DNA of 60,000 nucleotides from Strigamia acuminata (Eukaryota > Arthropoda > Chilopoda > Geophilomorpha > Linotaeniidae), in NCBI GenBank assembly GCA_949358305.1, contig OX442320.1, positions 3,242,259 to 3,302,258 on the forward strand. The letters are read 5' to 3'. Numbering within the stretch: the stretch's first letter is position 1; each line of letters opens with the position of its first letter. The notes below the pieces were generated by a model. It saw only the letters and a list, made by a program, of their open reading frames with translations. It had not been told where the DNA came from and did not search any database. The position numbers and the translations under genes were made by a program. Below, piece after piece: positions 1 to 12,269 of this stretch.

Positions 1-284
1 TTTGTTTGTTAATGACCTAAGATCTCTGAAAGTTCTTCACGGATTGGTGTGAAATTTGGACACATCTTAGATTTCGAATAGGGGAGTGTTTTTATATACC
101 CGTGATATCTGTGACAGGTTTAAATACACCTGTAAGAGGCAAAAAGGTGCTTTTTTCAAACCAATATGGCGGCTGTCGGTTCTAGCGCCATCTGTTGCAC
201 GCTTCGCTTTATTCAACAACGGATGACTCGAAAACCTAGTACAGCAATTCAGCAAATGTGCGATCGCTTTGGATTCGTGATTTA

Positions 285-704
285 CCCAGGATTTATTTTC
301 ACGGAATTTCCATGAGATTTATTTATTTCCACGAGATTTATTTCCACGGGATTTATTTCCACGGGATTTATTTCCACGGGATTTATTTCCACGGGATTTA
401 TTTCCAAGGGTTTTCCATGGAATTTGCACGGGATTTATTTCCAAGGGATTTCCATGGAATTTGCACGGGATTTATTTGCACGTGGATTCCATGGAATTTC
501 CACAAAATTTATTTGCACGGTGTTTCCATGAGATTTCCACAGGATTTATTTGCACGAGGTTTCCATGGGATTTCCACGGGATTTATTTCCACGGGATTTA
601 TTTCCACAGGATTTATTTCCAACGGATTTATTTATTTCCACGGAATTTCCATGCGATTTCAACGGGATTTCCACGGGATTTATTTCCTCTGGATTTATTT
701 ATGA
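285..704. repeat. 15-bp minisatellite, degenerate towards the right
   Basis: Tandem copies of a 15-bp unit, acgggatttatttcc, are nearly perfect over about 320-410. They then diverge into variants carrying ccatggaatttgcac. The unit length is a multiple of three, so it gives long open frames with F-H-G-I-Y repeats. No start context, splice sites or conserved protein support coding. Confidence 0.85.
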
Positions 705-2715
705 GCCACAGCAACGCATGGCCGGGTACAGCAAGTTGATAATAAAAGATAAAATAAATTAATCAAACATTTTTAGTATTATCTGTCTTTGTATTCAGTA
801 TCCACCTCTGTCTTGTGTACGACCGGTCACAATCGTTCGCATTACCACAATGCATTCTGGGTACTCAGAATTTGTTCGTGCACGGAAACAATTGAATTTT
901 TCCGGGCACCATCACTGCCGGAAAGAATAGAATTCCGGTTGCCAGAAAGTTTCCCTGTGTGGTAAGCGGAACTATGTGTACGACGTCGACCGCAACTTCT
1001 GGTCGCTCACAGAAAGTGACCATTCCGTGCACGAAATCAGATCAAGCATAGACTTTATGCCATGATTTGTTTGTTCTAGTTGGCAGAAAACTTTTGGCGC
1101 CATAAAATCCTTGGTTATCCCAAAAGGCTTAATTGCGCGGCATTTGGTAACAATGACTTGGATTGTTCTATTTCAACAATGGATTACGTTTTCATTGTTG
1201 GTGGTCATTTGTCTCAACCGCAGCACGGAGAAAGCTATCTTTCTTGGATCTCCTTTGGGTCATCTGGCTGTGTTACAAGAAGTAAAAAGTCTATTGGTGA
1301 TAGTGGCGGAACTTTAAAATGTCGACCCTACTGCAAAAGTATGTTTGTTACTCCCATTAGACATAATTAAACTTCTTTTTTACAATGGATTTATCCAGGA
1401 AACAAAAAAAATCACAAAAGACGACAAATTATGAGATTGCAAAAAATATAAATATTATACGAAGTAGATATTTAGAAATGGTTCTTTTTAGCAGCAAAAT
1501 GCATAAACAAAAAGTTGTGTTATTTTCTAAAAACAAATCCTCGGCTAAGTGGATTAAGAAGAAAAAAGGAGGAAGCTGGGGATTATAGGTGGAAAAAAAA
1601 GATAAATAAATAAAAATCAACAGCCATAAACGCAGGAAAATGTACTTAAAAGACGTGACAGCAAATCGAACAACATAAGAAATATGAAGCAAGACACGAG
1701 TCTCAAGAGGGAAACATTTCGATGTCATAAGACGAGTAATCCAAGACCGGTTTCTCGGTGCCGGTTTCAAAACAAGCCGTGACACCAAGTTGGAAAAATG
1801 TGTCTTAAGCTGTGGGATTGTGAGATAAATCCTGCTGACAGTGGAAAACACGACCGTTCCTGACCCAAAAGCGGATGGCTTTAGTCAATTTTATGTAAGA
1901 AAAAGGGGAAGGAGGAGGCCATCAAATTACAAGGGCCAAAAACTATAGTGACAGCTAATCAATTTGTCAGCTACAAACAGGAAATTCTCATTTTGAAGAG
2001 TATTCATTTGCTATTGGCAGCAGTCTTTCTTGCAGCAATACAATCAAAAGCCCACATTCAGCGCGGCAGGTGGAATTTTCTATAGGGCAGTTTTCCAATA
2101 CCGGTAGCGGGGTGGATTGTGGTAAAGCGGGGGGAGTGGGCGATGGGAAAATTGCTGTTTTGTGTGGATTAGATAAGTTACAACAAGTTGGAACTTGGGG
2201 AAGAGGGCAATTTATCAAGTTTTTGTGCTTGGGGTGGATAAGTTAAAGGTTGCAACTACAAAATTGATAAAATGAGTTTAATGAATGCGCGATTTTCTGA
2301 TTATTGTATTTTGTTGGGTTTGTGAACCTCTGTGGTGAGTGTTGGTGGAATAAAGAGTCCATTTGACATTGTTATAAAAAGCGGCATGTCCGCCATTTTA
2401 TTTCATTAGAGAACTGAATGAAAAATGATGCCACCAACCCATGGGTTGGAGATTACAAGTATAGCGCACTAGGGTTTACAATTAATACCCTTGTGCCAAA
2501 ATTGCAAATTACATTGAATAAAAAATAGTATGAATTCACTGGTTGGCAACTTTGCCTGAAAAACAATACATAAAATCCAGACATTGCTGTCAATGTACAA
2601 AACAAGTTAGTAAACACTTAAATACCCTACTTTGATGGCCAATCAGAATCGTGAGGAAATTCTGGGAGAGATTTTGGCGGGAATTTCTGGCTAGCTACTT
2701 AGCTAGCTTGAGCTG
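705..2715. other. Non-coding stretch, no gene seen
   Basis: Only short frames with low-complexity translations are found, without splice-bounded exons or a recognisable domain. The base composition is AT-rich. No repeat with an obvious boundary was noticed. Confidence 0.5.
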
Positions 2716-2815
2716 GGTCGCCCTCGAATAGTAGCCGTGGCTGAGACACCAAGAATAGGGTATTTTTTGCAAAAGTACGGTATTGTTTCCCTATTTAACT
2801 TCACTAACGATCTAT
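2716..2815 (+). repeat. Dispersed ~100-bp repeat, copy 1
   Basis: The segment containing tcgccctcgaata, ctgagacaccaagaata and aaaagtacggtattg recurs in the same orientation at 50368-50466 with scattered substitutions. No coding capacity or clear termini are visible. It is probably part of an interspersed element. Confidence 0.7.
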
Positions 2816-3405
2816 GGTTGTGAGTCATGTGACAAGATATCGTCTCTGAAAAGTGATACTCCGTATGTTATTGGTTTCATTTGTACATAAGTTTGAGTTT
2901 TTGCATTAAAATTGAGGTTTTTGTTCCGTTTCGTGTTGGAACTCTCTGTGGGTTACTTTGCTGTGATTTTCTATAATGCTCTTGATTTTTTGCCATCTGA
3001 CATCCAATTCATGCAATTATTTGTTTGTTGAATGATATATTGAAGTTGAAAAACAGTAGGTGCGTTTATAAAGTTTATGCAGTTTATGCACTTTATATAA
3101 ACGGTCAAATTAGTATACCCTACAAAAACAAGCCTGTTGCTGGTTCTGGTTTCCATTTCTATTGTGAAAATTGTCCTGGAGTGTCTTCTACTCCATGTTT
3201 GTTTTGTTGTGTATGGTAATTTGTGATGTTGCCATTGCGCAACGCCACCTGTGACCCAACCTGAATAAAGGCACTTATGCAAATGAAATGAGTTTACCAC
3301 AAACTTCGTATTTTCAGCTTCGACCACCTTACATCTTAACCATAAATAACACGAGAATACATTATGCCCCATTGGACGTGATTCTGTGTGAAAAAAGGAT
3401 AATAC
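2816..3405. other. Non-coding stretch, no gene seen
   Basis: Overlapping frames of 60-130 codons exist on both strands, but none has a recognisable motif or plausible exon boundaries. Confidence 0.45.
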
Positions 3406-3678
3406 CTACAGTTCGCGCCTGGTATCAAGCGGCTAAATTCGTACTGCGCATCCCATTCTGCGCAGATGATTTTCTAATTCCAGTTGTTATTACAATATTA
3501 GGCCTAATAATGTTAAAAATAAGGTAAATAAACAATAATAAACTCATTATTAAAAGTAATTTACAGTGTAGTACCAAAATATTTACCTTATTTTTAGCAT
3601 TATTAGGCCTAATATCAGGCTTAATACGGCTAAATAATAACTGGAATTTGGTATCAAGATCCCAGGCGCAAACGGTAG
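3406..3678. mobile_element. 273-bp inverted-repeat element (MITE-like)
   Basis: The ends are imperfect terminal inverted repeats: ctacagttcgcgcctgg on the left, and ctaccgtttgcgcctgg when the right end is read on the other strand. The arms continue inward through attccagtt and a palindromic attaggcctaat block up to aaaataaggtaaata, so the element can fold into a long hairpin. No ORF. No convincing target-site duplication flanks it, so the superfamily is not assigned. Confidence 0.7.
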
Positions 3679-4371
3679 ATCTAAAAAAATAACAATGTCA
3701 CGTAGAAAAATATACAGTTAACAAATTTAATGTATCATAAAATGCAAAACAAATTGCTAACTCGACTTGTGATAATTTCGGCTCAGGATTCCATGCTGGG
3801 ACTACAGAAAGGCAATTTTTCACCCTTGATACAGAAGAAACTAAAGCATTTCATCTGGAAATATGATGGATTTTAATTTTCTTTATGGATTAGAAGTGTT
3901 ACAGAACCAAAACGAAGAAAACTGGCTAATAAAAGTAATGCAATAAGGCTCGAGTCAATTTATTTTCTTGATTAATTGGATGCTTGTTGCATTGGCTCCT
4001 TATTGCATTTAAACAAGAAACTCATTAGAAACGCTTTGCTCTAATCACACAATTATCGAGGCTGAATCAATCGTGAGTATTGTATCAAAGTAACATAATA
4101 AAATTGATTACGAGTTGATTAATGATGCATTCTCCATGTAAGATGAATTATCATTTGTTGTTGGTGTTTTTAGGGAGGGAAATTGGTAATTTGCTGCAAG
4201 TGGCTGCAATTCTGTTCAAGGTATTCTGCTGAATATTTTATATGCTAAGCTTGCAAGAATTTGTAGCCTTCACTTTTTCATGAAGAGGTAACCACAGGCA
4301 AATGGTGGTAATGTGTTAATGTGTTAGCCCAATAATTGCATTTGTACTGAAAAGAAATAAAATTTTGAGTT
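3679..4371. other. Non-coding AT-rich stretch
   Basis: No open frame of note, tRNA or bounded repeat was seen. Confidence 0.5.
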
Positions 4372-4550
4372 TTTTTATTTAAAAAATGAAGTTTTGCATT
4401 TAAAAAATGCAGTTTTGCATTTTAAAAATGCAGTTTTGCATCTAAAAAATGCAGTTTTTTTTTTTTTAAATGCTGTTTTTTATTTAAAAAATGCTGTTTT
4501 GCATTTAAAAAATGCAGTTTTGTATTTAAAAAATGCAGTTTTGCATTGAA
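4372..4550. repeat. ~21-bp palindromic minisatellite
   Basis: About seven copies of a unit like aaaaaatgcagttttgcat. Each contains self-complementary gcattt/aaatgc halves, so neighbouring units can pair. It directly abuts a second, unrelated 21-bp array. Confidence 0.8.
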
Positions 4551-4665
4551 AAGTCATTTTTTACACACAAAAAGTCAATTTTTACACACAAAAAGTCAAT
4601 TTTTACACACAAAAAGTCAATTTTTACACACAAAAAGTCAATTTTTACACACAAACAGTCCATTT
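4551..4665. repeat. 21-bp minisatellite
   Basis: Five to six near-identical copies of a 21-bp unit containing aaaaagtcaatttttac. The open frames through it (repeats of S-I-F-T-H-K-K) follow from the 3n period and do not indicate a gene. Confidence 0.85.
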
Positions 4666-5624
4666 TTAATCACTTCAATAGAAATTTTAATCCAAAACCA
4701 TCCACTCAAAATTCTTGCCAACCCGGACCCTCCAAACGATTCCAAATAAAAACTGAACAATATCGTTCCCAATCAAATTCCCAACGTCAAACGCGGCCAA
4801 TAAATCACCAAACCGACCCTTGATGAATGTCCAGTTAGTAAAAGAAATCGCCATTAATCCCTATCACCACCATTCGCCCTTATCTGTTGTTCTTAGCGGT
4901 TTCAAAGCCACTTTTGTCCGACCAAAGTGATGCCTTCGCCCATCTAGGCGCACACGCTATCAGCGGCGTTTTTACGAGGTTCCAGCTTGCCCGCAACCCC
5001 CGTCCCCGTCCCCGGTCCCCCGTGCAACGACGGGCAACGACGTGGTCTCAAAACGCTGCGTCAGTGAGGGAACAAGAAGTGGGAAAAATAAATCTTGCTC
5101 AGACAATGTGTCCCCGCAGCATTAGACGCAACCATAAACGGGCTGCAAATTGTGTTATGAATTCTCTTCCCTATTCATCCCGACTAACTGAGGCGATTTT
5201 CAATGGCAGTAGTTTCCTTTCAAGCGCGGAATAATTTGATAAGGCCGCGCCAACGGTGACTGTTAGTATCTGGGTTTAAAAATCATTTGCACCGCAAATG
5301 ATATTGTGTTGGAGAAAGGGGGTATAACGAGATTACATTCAAAACTTTTACCGCCTCGTTATTTTTTTTTACTTATTTTTTTTTTTAGAGGGGGAGGGGG
5401 GGGGAATTCAAGATGGAGAATTATTTTTGTAGGGGAAACATAGTTTTGTGAGTGTTGCATTCAAAAAGTCGTGTTTTAAGTTTTCGTGTTTTAGAATTGT
5501 GTTTGTACATCCGGGATGTAGTTCTATATTGTGGCACAGTAATAACTGTGCCCCACTGCCTTTTTTTATAGGCATATTTTAACAAAAATTAAAAAAATAC
5601 TCCTTGTGCAAAAAATAATTATCG
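4666..5624. other. Non-coding stretch with a more GC-rich patch
   Basis: 4880-5230 is more GC-rich than its surroundings and holds a 115-codon frame, but the translation has no recognisable domain and the frame lacks exon borders. A polypyrimidine/poly-G tract lies at about 5359-5405. Confidence 0.45.
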
Positions 5625-5730
5625 ACTCTCGCGCAACGTGTAATTGTCGGGATAATTAGGTCAGCACGAATTTTATCTGACAAGAAGATGAGTGCTGACC
5701 TAATCCTGACAATTACTCAAGCGCGAGGTG
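5625..5730. repeat. ~106-bp hairpin-forming inverted repeat
   Basis: The left arm contains ctcgcgc, taattgtc and taggtcagcac. The right arm contains gtgctgaccta, gacaatta and gcgcgag. The arms are close to 40 bp with a short spacer and could form a stable cruciform. It may be a small foldback MITE. No target duplication was identified. Confidence 0.7.
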
Positions 5731-8440
5731 TATTTGGTACGAGAATTTACCGATAGAAAATAATGTAATGTAATTTATACCTTGAGATTAGGCTTAACAA
5801 TACAACAATCCCAGGGTGTTTGACATTTGATTCTTGGTTCGTAAAGGCCCCACTGGGGGCGCAAAGCAAGAAAAAATTTTCCCGGGAAAAATGCACGGCG
5901 AGAGGAAATTTTTCCCTGTAATAGCCAATGAGACGATAAAAGCGGTTTGTTACGCGCGTTGGGATTGGTCGGGAGACCGATTATTGTTTTGTTAGCCCGA
6001 ATTTCATTCGCAGCAATTTTTAGACAAAAGCTAGTGGTAAATTCTCCTTATAATTTTTTCGGGTTCGAACTTCAGAGTTTGCGGCAGGTACTTTTCCTTT
6101 ACAATTATGACATTTTTTGTACTATATTTAGTGTACGGTAAAAGTGGGTTGCAATTGATGTTTTAAGTTATAGTTACAAAATTAGAGGTGTTACACATGC
6201 CACGTGATTACCGAACTACTAATAATGTCTCATTTGCATAAAAAGAGAAAATTCCTGTTTTTAACTGTTGCAATACAATGCTGCAGCTTTATTATTGTCA
6301 ATTTAAAAGAATTAAAAGCACAAACAATTAGATAAACTGTAACATGTGCTCCGCGCTTGAATGAAGCGGAGAATTCAAAATGGCGGAGAAAGAGGTCAAT
6401 GCTAATCCAGATTTTTAGTCAGTGACGTAAATAGTGGAAATCTACAGGATTGGCTACACTATTTTCAGTTATAGTGTAAGCTCCGGAAGATTTATAAGTT
6501 TTCCACTATACTTATAGGCTTAACAAGGGTTTTTATAAGGGAAAAGTATCTTGCGCAAACTATGTGACTCGTGGTGTTATCTTAAGCTTACTTACATGTC
6601 ACTCCAGCTGAAAAATTATCAGTATACTTTTTCTTGTATTTGTGGTATTACTAGCGCTAATTTTAGGTTGGTATGAGGTGTTAACACTCCTTTAAGCACA
6701 AAATGAGGCAATATGAGAGGAGAGAGGACACTTAAGTATAAGTTGTGTATCATGAATTGTGATGTCGCAGCCCCGGTGGGTAAGTGCCAAACGGGTCAAG
6801 AATTGGCGCCTGCAAGAAAACCTCATGAAATATTTACACAAGAATGCAATCCCAAAGCAACAAAAGCCGATGAAAGCTTTTTTCCAAAATCCCTTGCTAC
6901 CACAATTTCTTTTGTTTTATTTAAGTCGAAGTTCGCACTTTACATCACGCGCTGACTTGGATGTCGCAATTCTATTTTTTTTTAAGTTTATCCACTTATC
7001 TAATCATTTTAAATGGCAAAAAAGCATAAGTTAATTTTTCATGTGTGAAACCAATATTATTAAAAGTTAAAAAAAGATATCTAAACATTACAACTACTGG
7101 TAGCAGTATAACATCAAATACATTATTCTTTTTATTAATAAGTTAGGAGGTTATATATAAGAAAAATATAAGAAAAAATTATCAAGAAATTAATCTTGAA
7201 AATTTTTTCAGAAAATAACACCAAATAACCAGGAGGTTGTTTCAGGTTCAAAGGTTGTGTTCAGACTGAATGATAGAGAGGATTCTCCTCACGCTAACAG
7301 GATGTAGCATTTCCTGTAGCCCTAGATTTTCACTGTTCCCACCAAAACCATACGGGCTACATCCTGCGATCCCTGGATATTGTTGCAACTCTTTGATTAC
7401 TAAAATATTTATTTACAAAATTACAACATTAAGGAATTTCCTTTATTTATGGCAATTTGGGATTACCGTTGCCGCCATCTTTTTCGCACAAACAACGCTC
7501 GTTGTTTCCCGTGCTTTTTGATTATCCCATTGTTTCCTTGTAACGTTAATTTTTTCTTTGTTTAACGTTAATAAAATACTTATTCATTTCAAATTCACAT
7601 TTGTATCACTCATTTACTCCCTAGACATAACTTTTGAGAACAAAAAAAATTTATGGGAGACCTGAAATGGTATTCAACTGGTTCCGCCACTTGAATTCCG
7701 GGATTAATTTTAATCGAACTAATTATTCAGAAAACCCAGGAACGCACCAACTTCCTATTACACAAAAGTAGTTAAAATGTGCGTGATACTACAATAGATA
7801 GAGCAGTCCAAGATATTCGCTTCCAAAATTCTTTTTCAGGTCTTGAGTTATGCCACCGACTGCCTACTTATTTATCTTCATTTTCCATATAACACCTCAG
7901 AATTAATCTGAAAAATCAATTGCATAAAGAAAATTAAATATATTTTTAAAAAAAATGTATTTGAAATTTTTCAAATAATATTTTAAATCACTTAATATTG
8001 AAGGTTCAATTAAACACTTTACTTCTTCTCTTACAATCGTTAATTACTGGCACCGGTGAGAAGTAAGTATTTAATTTCAAATCCTACTATCATATGAACT
8101 TTATTTAAGAAGTATTGATTGGAAGTAAATTTTATTAAAAGAGAACAAGTTGAAAAAAAAAAACTGCAGTACAGCTTGATTTTTAAATTTTTCTTTCTTT
8201 TATAATTTTTTTTTTAAAAGAAAATTTGTTGGGGCAAACCATGCATTTTTTTTATAGTAGTATATAAAAAAATAAAAATTAAAAATTAAAGTTGTAACAG
8301 TTTTTTTTTATTTCTTTCTTTTTTTTGGCCAAGTAACAATGTTAGTGAACAGAAAAATCAATTAATTTGTAGTGACATTTCTCTCTCACAGTGTTATTCA
8401 ATTACGCCTAATTCTCAGTGCAATAGCGATACTCAACCTT
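5731..8440. other. Long AT-rich non-coding stretch
   Basis: Frames of 60-90 codons occur but none shows a motif or splice-bounded exon. The interval becomes strongly AT-rich with poly-A/T runs from about 7000 on. Confidence 0.5.
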
Positions 8441-8770
8441 AAAGCCGACATATCCTTTTCGCGGATTGGCTTCCGCGAAATCCGCATTTCGGGGGCGACT
8501 ATTCTGGGGATTCCGGGTGGACCAAACTCTTCCGGAAAATGTCCGGGGTGGTGTTGGGAGTGTCAATAGACTGTTTTGTGTCAAGGTTGTCAATTTTCAT
8601 GTGAGTATTGGAAGGTTCATTTCTGCACATTCTCATGTATTTTTTTTCACAGGAGCGACAAGGAGCGATGAAGCGGGATCGAGCGAGAGTGGGTAAAATA
8701 AACTGGTTTACGTCTCCAATGCGCGTTCAAGATGGAATACGAACTCGGAATCGACTCCAACACGCGTTCG
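8441..8770 (+). repeat. Satellite-associated cassette with intron-like segment, copy a
   Basis: The segment starts near cgcggattggc and includes gtccggggtggtgttggg. It carries an intron-like stretch of about 52 nt from gtgagtattgg to tttttttcacag. It recurs in the same orientation at 11640-11995 and 17030-17385, where the donor-like site is gtaagt. The open frame through it is shared by all copies, but no protein family is recognised. Confidence 0.7.
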
Positions 8771-8828
8771 CGTGACATACGGACGCATTCACGACCCAGA
8801 TCAAAAAATGATCTCGTATTCGACTCGC

Positions 8829-10015
8829 TTTCTAGTCGAGTACGAATTTTGCCCTTCTTCAACGCGAAATCGTATTCGACTCGTTTTCGAGTCGAATGCG
8901 AATTTTGCCCTTCTTCAACGCGAAATCGTATTCGACTCGTTTTCTAGTCGAGTACGAGTTTTGCCCTTCTTCAACGCGAAATCGTATTCGACTCGTTTTC
9001 GAGTCGAATGCGAATTTTGCCCTTCTTCAACGCGAAATCGTATTCGACTCGTTTTCGAGTCGAGTACGAGTTTTGCCCTTCTTCAACGAGAAATCGTATT
9101 CGACTCGTTTTCGAGTCGAGTACGAGTTTTGCCCTTCTTCAACGCGAAATCGTATTCGACTCGTTTTCGAGTCGAATGCGAATTTTGCCCTTCTTCAACG
9201 CGAAATCGTATTCGACTCGTTTTCGAGTCGAGTACGAGTTTTGCCCTTCTTCAACGCGAAATCGTATTCGACTCGTTTTCGAGTCGAGTACGAGTTTTGC
9301 CCTTCTTCAACGCGAAATCGTATTCGACTCGTTTTCGAGTCGAATGCGAATTCGTATTCGACTCGTTTTCGAGTCGAATGCGAATTTTGCCCTTCTTCAA
9401 CGCGAAATCGTATTCGACTCGTTTTCGAGTCGAGTACGAGTTTTGCCCTTCTTCAACGCGAAATCGTATTCGACTCGTTTTCGAGTCGAATGCGAATTTT
9501 GCCCTTCTTCAACGCGAAATCGTATTCGACTCGTTTTCGAGTCGAGTACGAGTTTTGCCCTTCTTCAACGCGAAATCGTATTCGACTCGTTTTCGAGTCG
9601 AGTACGAGTTTTGCCCTTCTTCAACGCGAAATCGTATTCGACTCGTTTTCGAGTCGAATGCGAATTCGTATTCGACTCGTTTTCGAGTCGAATGCGAATT
9701 TTGCCCTTCTTCAACGCGAAATCGTATTCGACTCGTTTTCGAGTCGAGTACGAGTTTTGCCCTTCTTCAACGCGAAATCGTATTCGACTCGTTTTCGAGT
9801 CGAGTACGAGTTTTGCCCTTCTTCAACGCGAAATCGTATTCGACTCGTTTTCGAGTCGAATGCGAATTCGTATTCGACTCGTTTTCGAGTCGAATGCGAA
9901 TTTTGCCCTTCTTCAACGCGAAATCGTATTCGACTCGTTTTCGAGTCGAGTACGAATTTTGCCCTTCTTCAACGCGAAATCGTATTCGACTCGTTTTCGA
10001 GTCGAATGCGAATTC
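8829..10015 (+). repeat. 56-bp satellite array, left arm
   Basis: About 20 copies of a ~56-bp unit made of ttttgcccttcttcaacg followed by a hairpin core, tcgactcgttttcgagtcga. The core is a near-perfect inverted repeat with a TTTT loop. Some units are shortened to the core plus gaattcg. Units alternate between gagtacgag and gaatgcgaa variants. The array is CpG-rich in an AT-rich region. Long frames run through it in several phases on both strands and are artefacts of the repeat. Confidence 0.9.
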
Positions 10016-10689
10016 GTATTCGATTCGAATACGATTCGAATTCGATTCGAATACGAATACGATCAAAATACGAACTCGTAACAACTCGAATACGATGACC
10101 CGTTACCGGACTTTGACTCGTACGACTCGTATTCGAGATGTATTCGAGATGTATTCGAATCGTATTCGAGTCGCATTCGAGATGGTCGATGATTTCCACT
10201 CGCTCATATACGCGTTGTATACGAGCTCGTATTTTGATCGTAATCGTAAACGAATCGTTTACAAGTCGTATACAAGTTGTATACGACGTGTATACACCTC
10301 GTATACGAACGAAGTTTGGAAAATCCACCGGATACTTACTACGACATGAAAACACATAGTAGTCACATACGTCTTATTTGGAAATTGTGTTTTCACAAAC
10401 TTCGTTCGTATACGAGGTGTATACACGTCGTATACAACTTGTATACAACTTGTAAACGATTCGTTTACGATTACGATCAAAATACGAGCTCGTATACAAC
10501 GCGTATACGAGCGAGTGGAAATCATCGACCATCTCGAATACGACTCGAATTCGATTCGTATTCGATTCGAATACGATTCGAATTCGATTCGAATACGAAT
10601 ACGATCGAAATACGAACTCGTAACAACTCGAATACGAATCAAAGTCCGGGAAACAAAAATCGACCATCTCGTATACGATTCGAAAGCGA
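10016..10689. repeat. Palindrome centre of the satellite complex
   Basis: The sequence left of about 10318 is repeated inverted from about 10396 with near-perfect identity. Examples are cgtatacgaacgaagtttg on the left and caaacttcgttcgtatacg on the right. A 77-bp unique loop lies at about 10319-10395. Inside the arms are nested palindromes such as tcgtatacga, gattcgaatc and gagctc. Confidence 0.9.
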
Positions 10690-11320
10690 ATCGAATACGA
10701 TTTCGCGTTGAAGAAGGGCAAAACTCGTACTCGACTCGAAAACGAGTCGAATACGATTTCGCGTTGAAGAAGGGCAAAACTCGTACTCGACTCGAAAACG
10801 AGTCGAATACGATTTCGCGTTGAAGAAGGGCAAAATTCGTACTCGACTCGAAAACGAGTCGAATACGATTTCGCGTTGAAGAAGGGCAAAACTCGTACTC
10901 GACTCGAAAACGAGTCGAATACGATTTCGCGTTGAAGAAGGGCAAAACTCGTACTCGACTCGAAAACGAGTCGAATACGATTTCGCGTTGAAGAAGGGCA
11001 AAATTCGTACTCGACTCGAAAACGAGTCGAATACGATTTCGCGTTGAAGAAGGACAAAATTCGCATTCGACTCGAAAACGAGTCGAATACGAATTCGCAT
11101 TCGACTCGAAAACGAGTCGAATACGATTTCGCGTTGAAGAAGGGCAAAATTCGCATTCGACTCGAAAACGAGTCGAATACGATTTCGCGTTGAAGAAGGG
11201 CAAAATTCGTACTCGACTAGAAAGCGAGTCGAATACGATTTCGCGTTGAAGAAGGGCAAAATTCGTACTCGACTAGAAAGCGAGTCGAATACGATTTCGC
11301 GTTGAAAAAGGGAAAAACTC
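10690..11320 (-). repeat. 56-bp satellite array, right (inverted) arm
   Basis: About 11 units of the same 56-bp satellite in reverse orientation. Together with the left array and the palindrome centre they form an inverted structure of about 2.5 kb with arms of unequal length. Confidence 0.9.
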
Positions 11321-11639
11321 GTACGCGATTCAGTGAAACTAAATTTACATGTGCGCGTTGACGCGCGCGATTCGTGTGTTCTACGTGAGTAAATAGAGTG
11401 CGCGTCACATATGAATACAAAATGTCGACCATGCGTCGCCACGATGCCAGTGGACGAATTCTGCGAATTCGTGCAAACGCAGAAAGTTAAAAATATTCAA
11501 ATTTGACGCCCACGATGACTCGTTCGTAGTAGACGCCTCCACAACTGCTTTTGAAAAGAATTTGATAAATGTTTGGAAATAATATTTAGGATTTTCTTTA
11601 ATCATATCAGGAAACTGAAAACAGAAATAAAGTTTATAC

Positions 11640-11995
11640 ATTGGAAATTTTTTATCCTTTTCGCGGATTGGCGTCCGCGAAATCCGCATTTCGGGGGAGA
11701 CTATTCTGCGGATTCCGGGTGGACCAAACTCTTCCGAAAAATGTCCGGGGTGGTGTTGGGAGTGTCGATAGACTGTTTTGTGTCAAGGTTGCCAATTTTC
11801 ATGTAAGTATTGGAAGGTTCATTTCTGTGCATTCTCATATATTTTTTTTCACAGGAGCAATGAGGCGCGATAAAGGGGGATCAAGCGAGAGTGAAAAAGA
11901 TAAACTTGTTTACGTCTCAAATGCGCGTTCGCGATGGAATACGAACTTGGAATCGACTCCAATACGCGTTCGCGTCGCATACGAACGCATTTACA
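11640..11995 (+). repeat. Satellite-associated cassette, copy b
   Basis: Same cassette as 8441-8770, with a gtaagt donor-like site and a tttttttcacag acceptor-like site 52 nt apart. It is followed by a degenerate A-rich tract of gattaaaaatcaacaaa-like units. Confidence 0.75.
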
Positions 11996-12269
11996 ACTCG
12001 TTTTCGACTTTGATTAAAAAGGAACAAATATGATTAAAAATCAACAAAAATATACAAAACTTGATAAGAAATGTATAAACATTGATTAGAAATCGACAAA
12101 AATCGACTGAAATCTGACAATAATCGAATAAAATCGGACAATAATCAATTCAGAATGACAAATAACAATTACAATTGGTAAAAATTGACCAAAAATACAG
12201 AAAAATCGATTAAAAACCAGCAAAAACAAACAGAAAACGATTAAATCAATTAAAAATCAACAAATAACC

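Noticed and set aside
258-704. 148-codon F-H-G-I-Y repeat frame
   Set aside because: Arises from a 15-bp minisatellite; no gene structure around it.
6380-6420. ATGGCGGAGAAAGAG as a gene start
   Set aside because: The frame stops after 12 codons and no donor site follows. Aatggcgg motifs recur in non-coding and MITE sequence here.
8772-10349. Very long open frames (up to 525 codons) through the satellite
   Set aside because: They occur in several phases and on both strands, and the translation is only a repeated 56-bp unit. A repeat without stops explains them.
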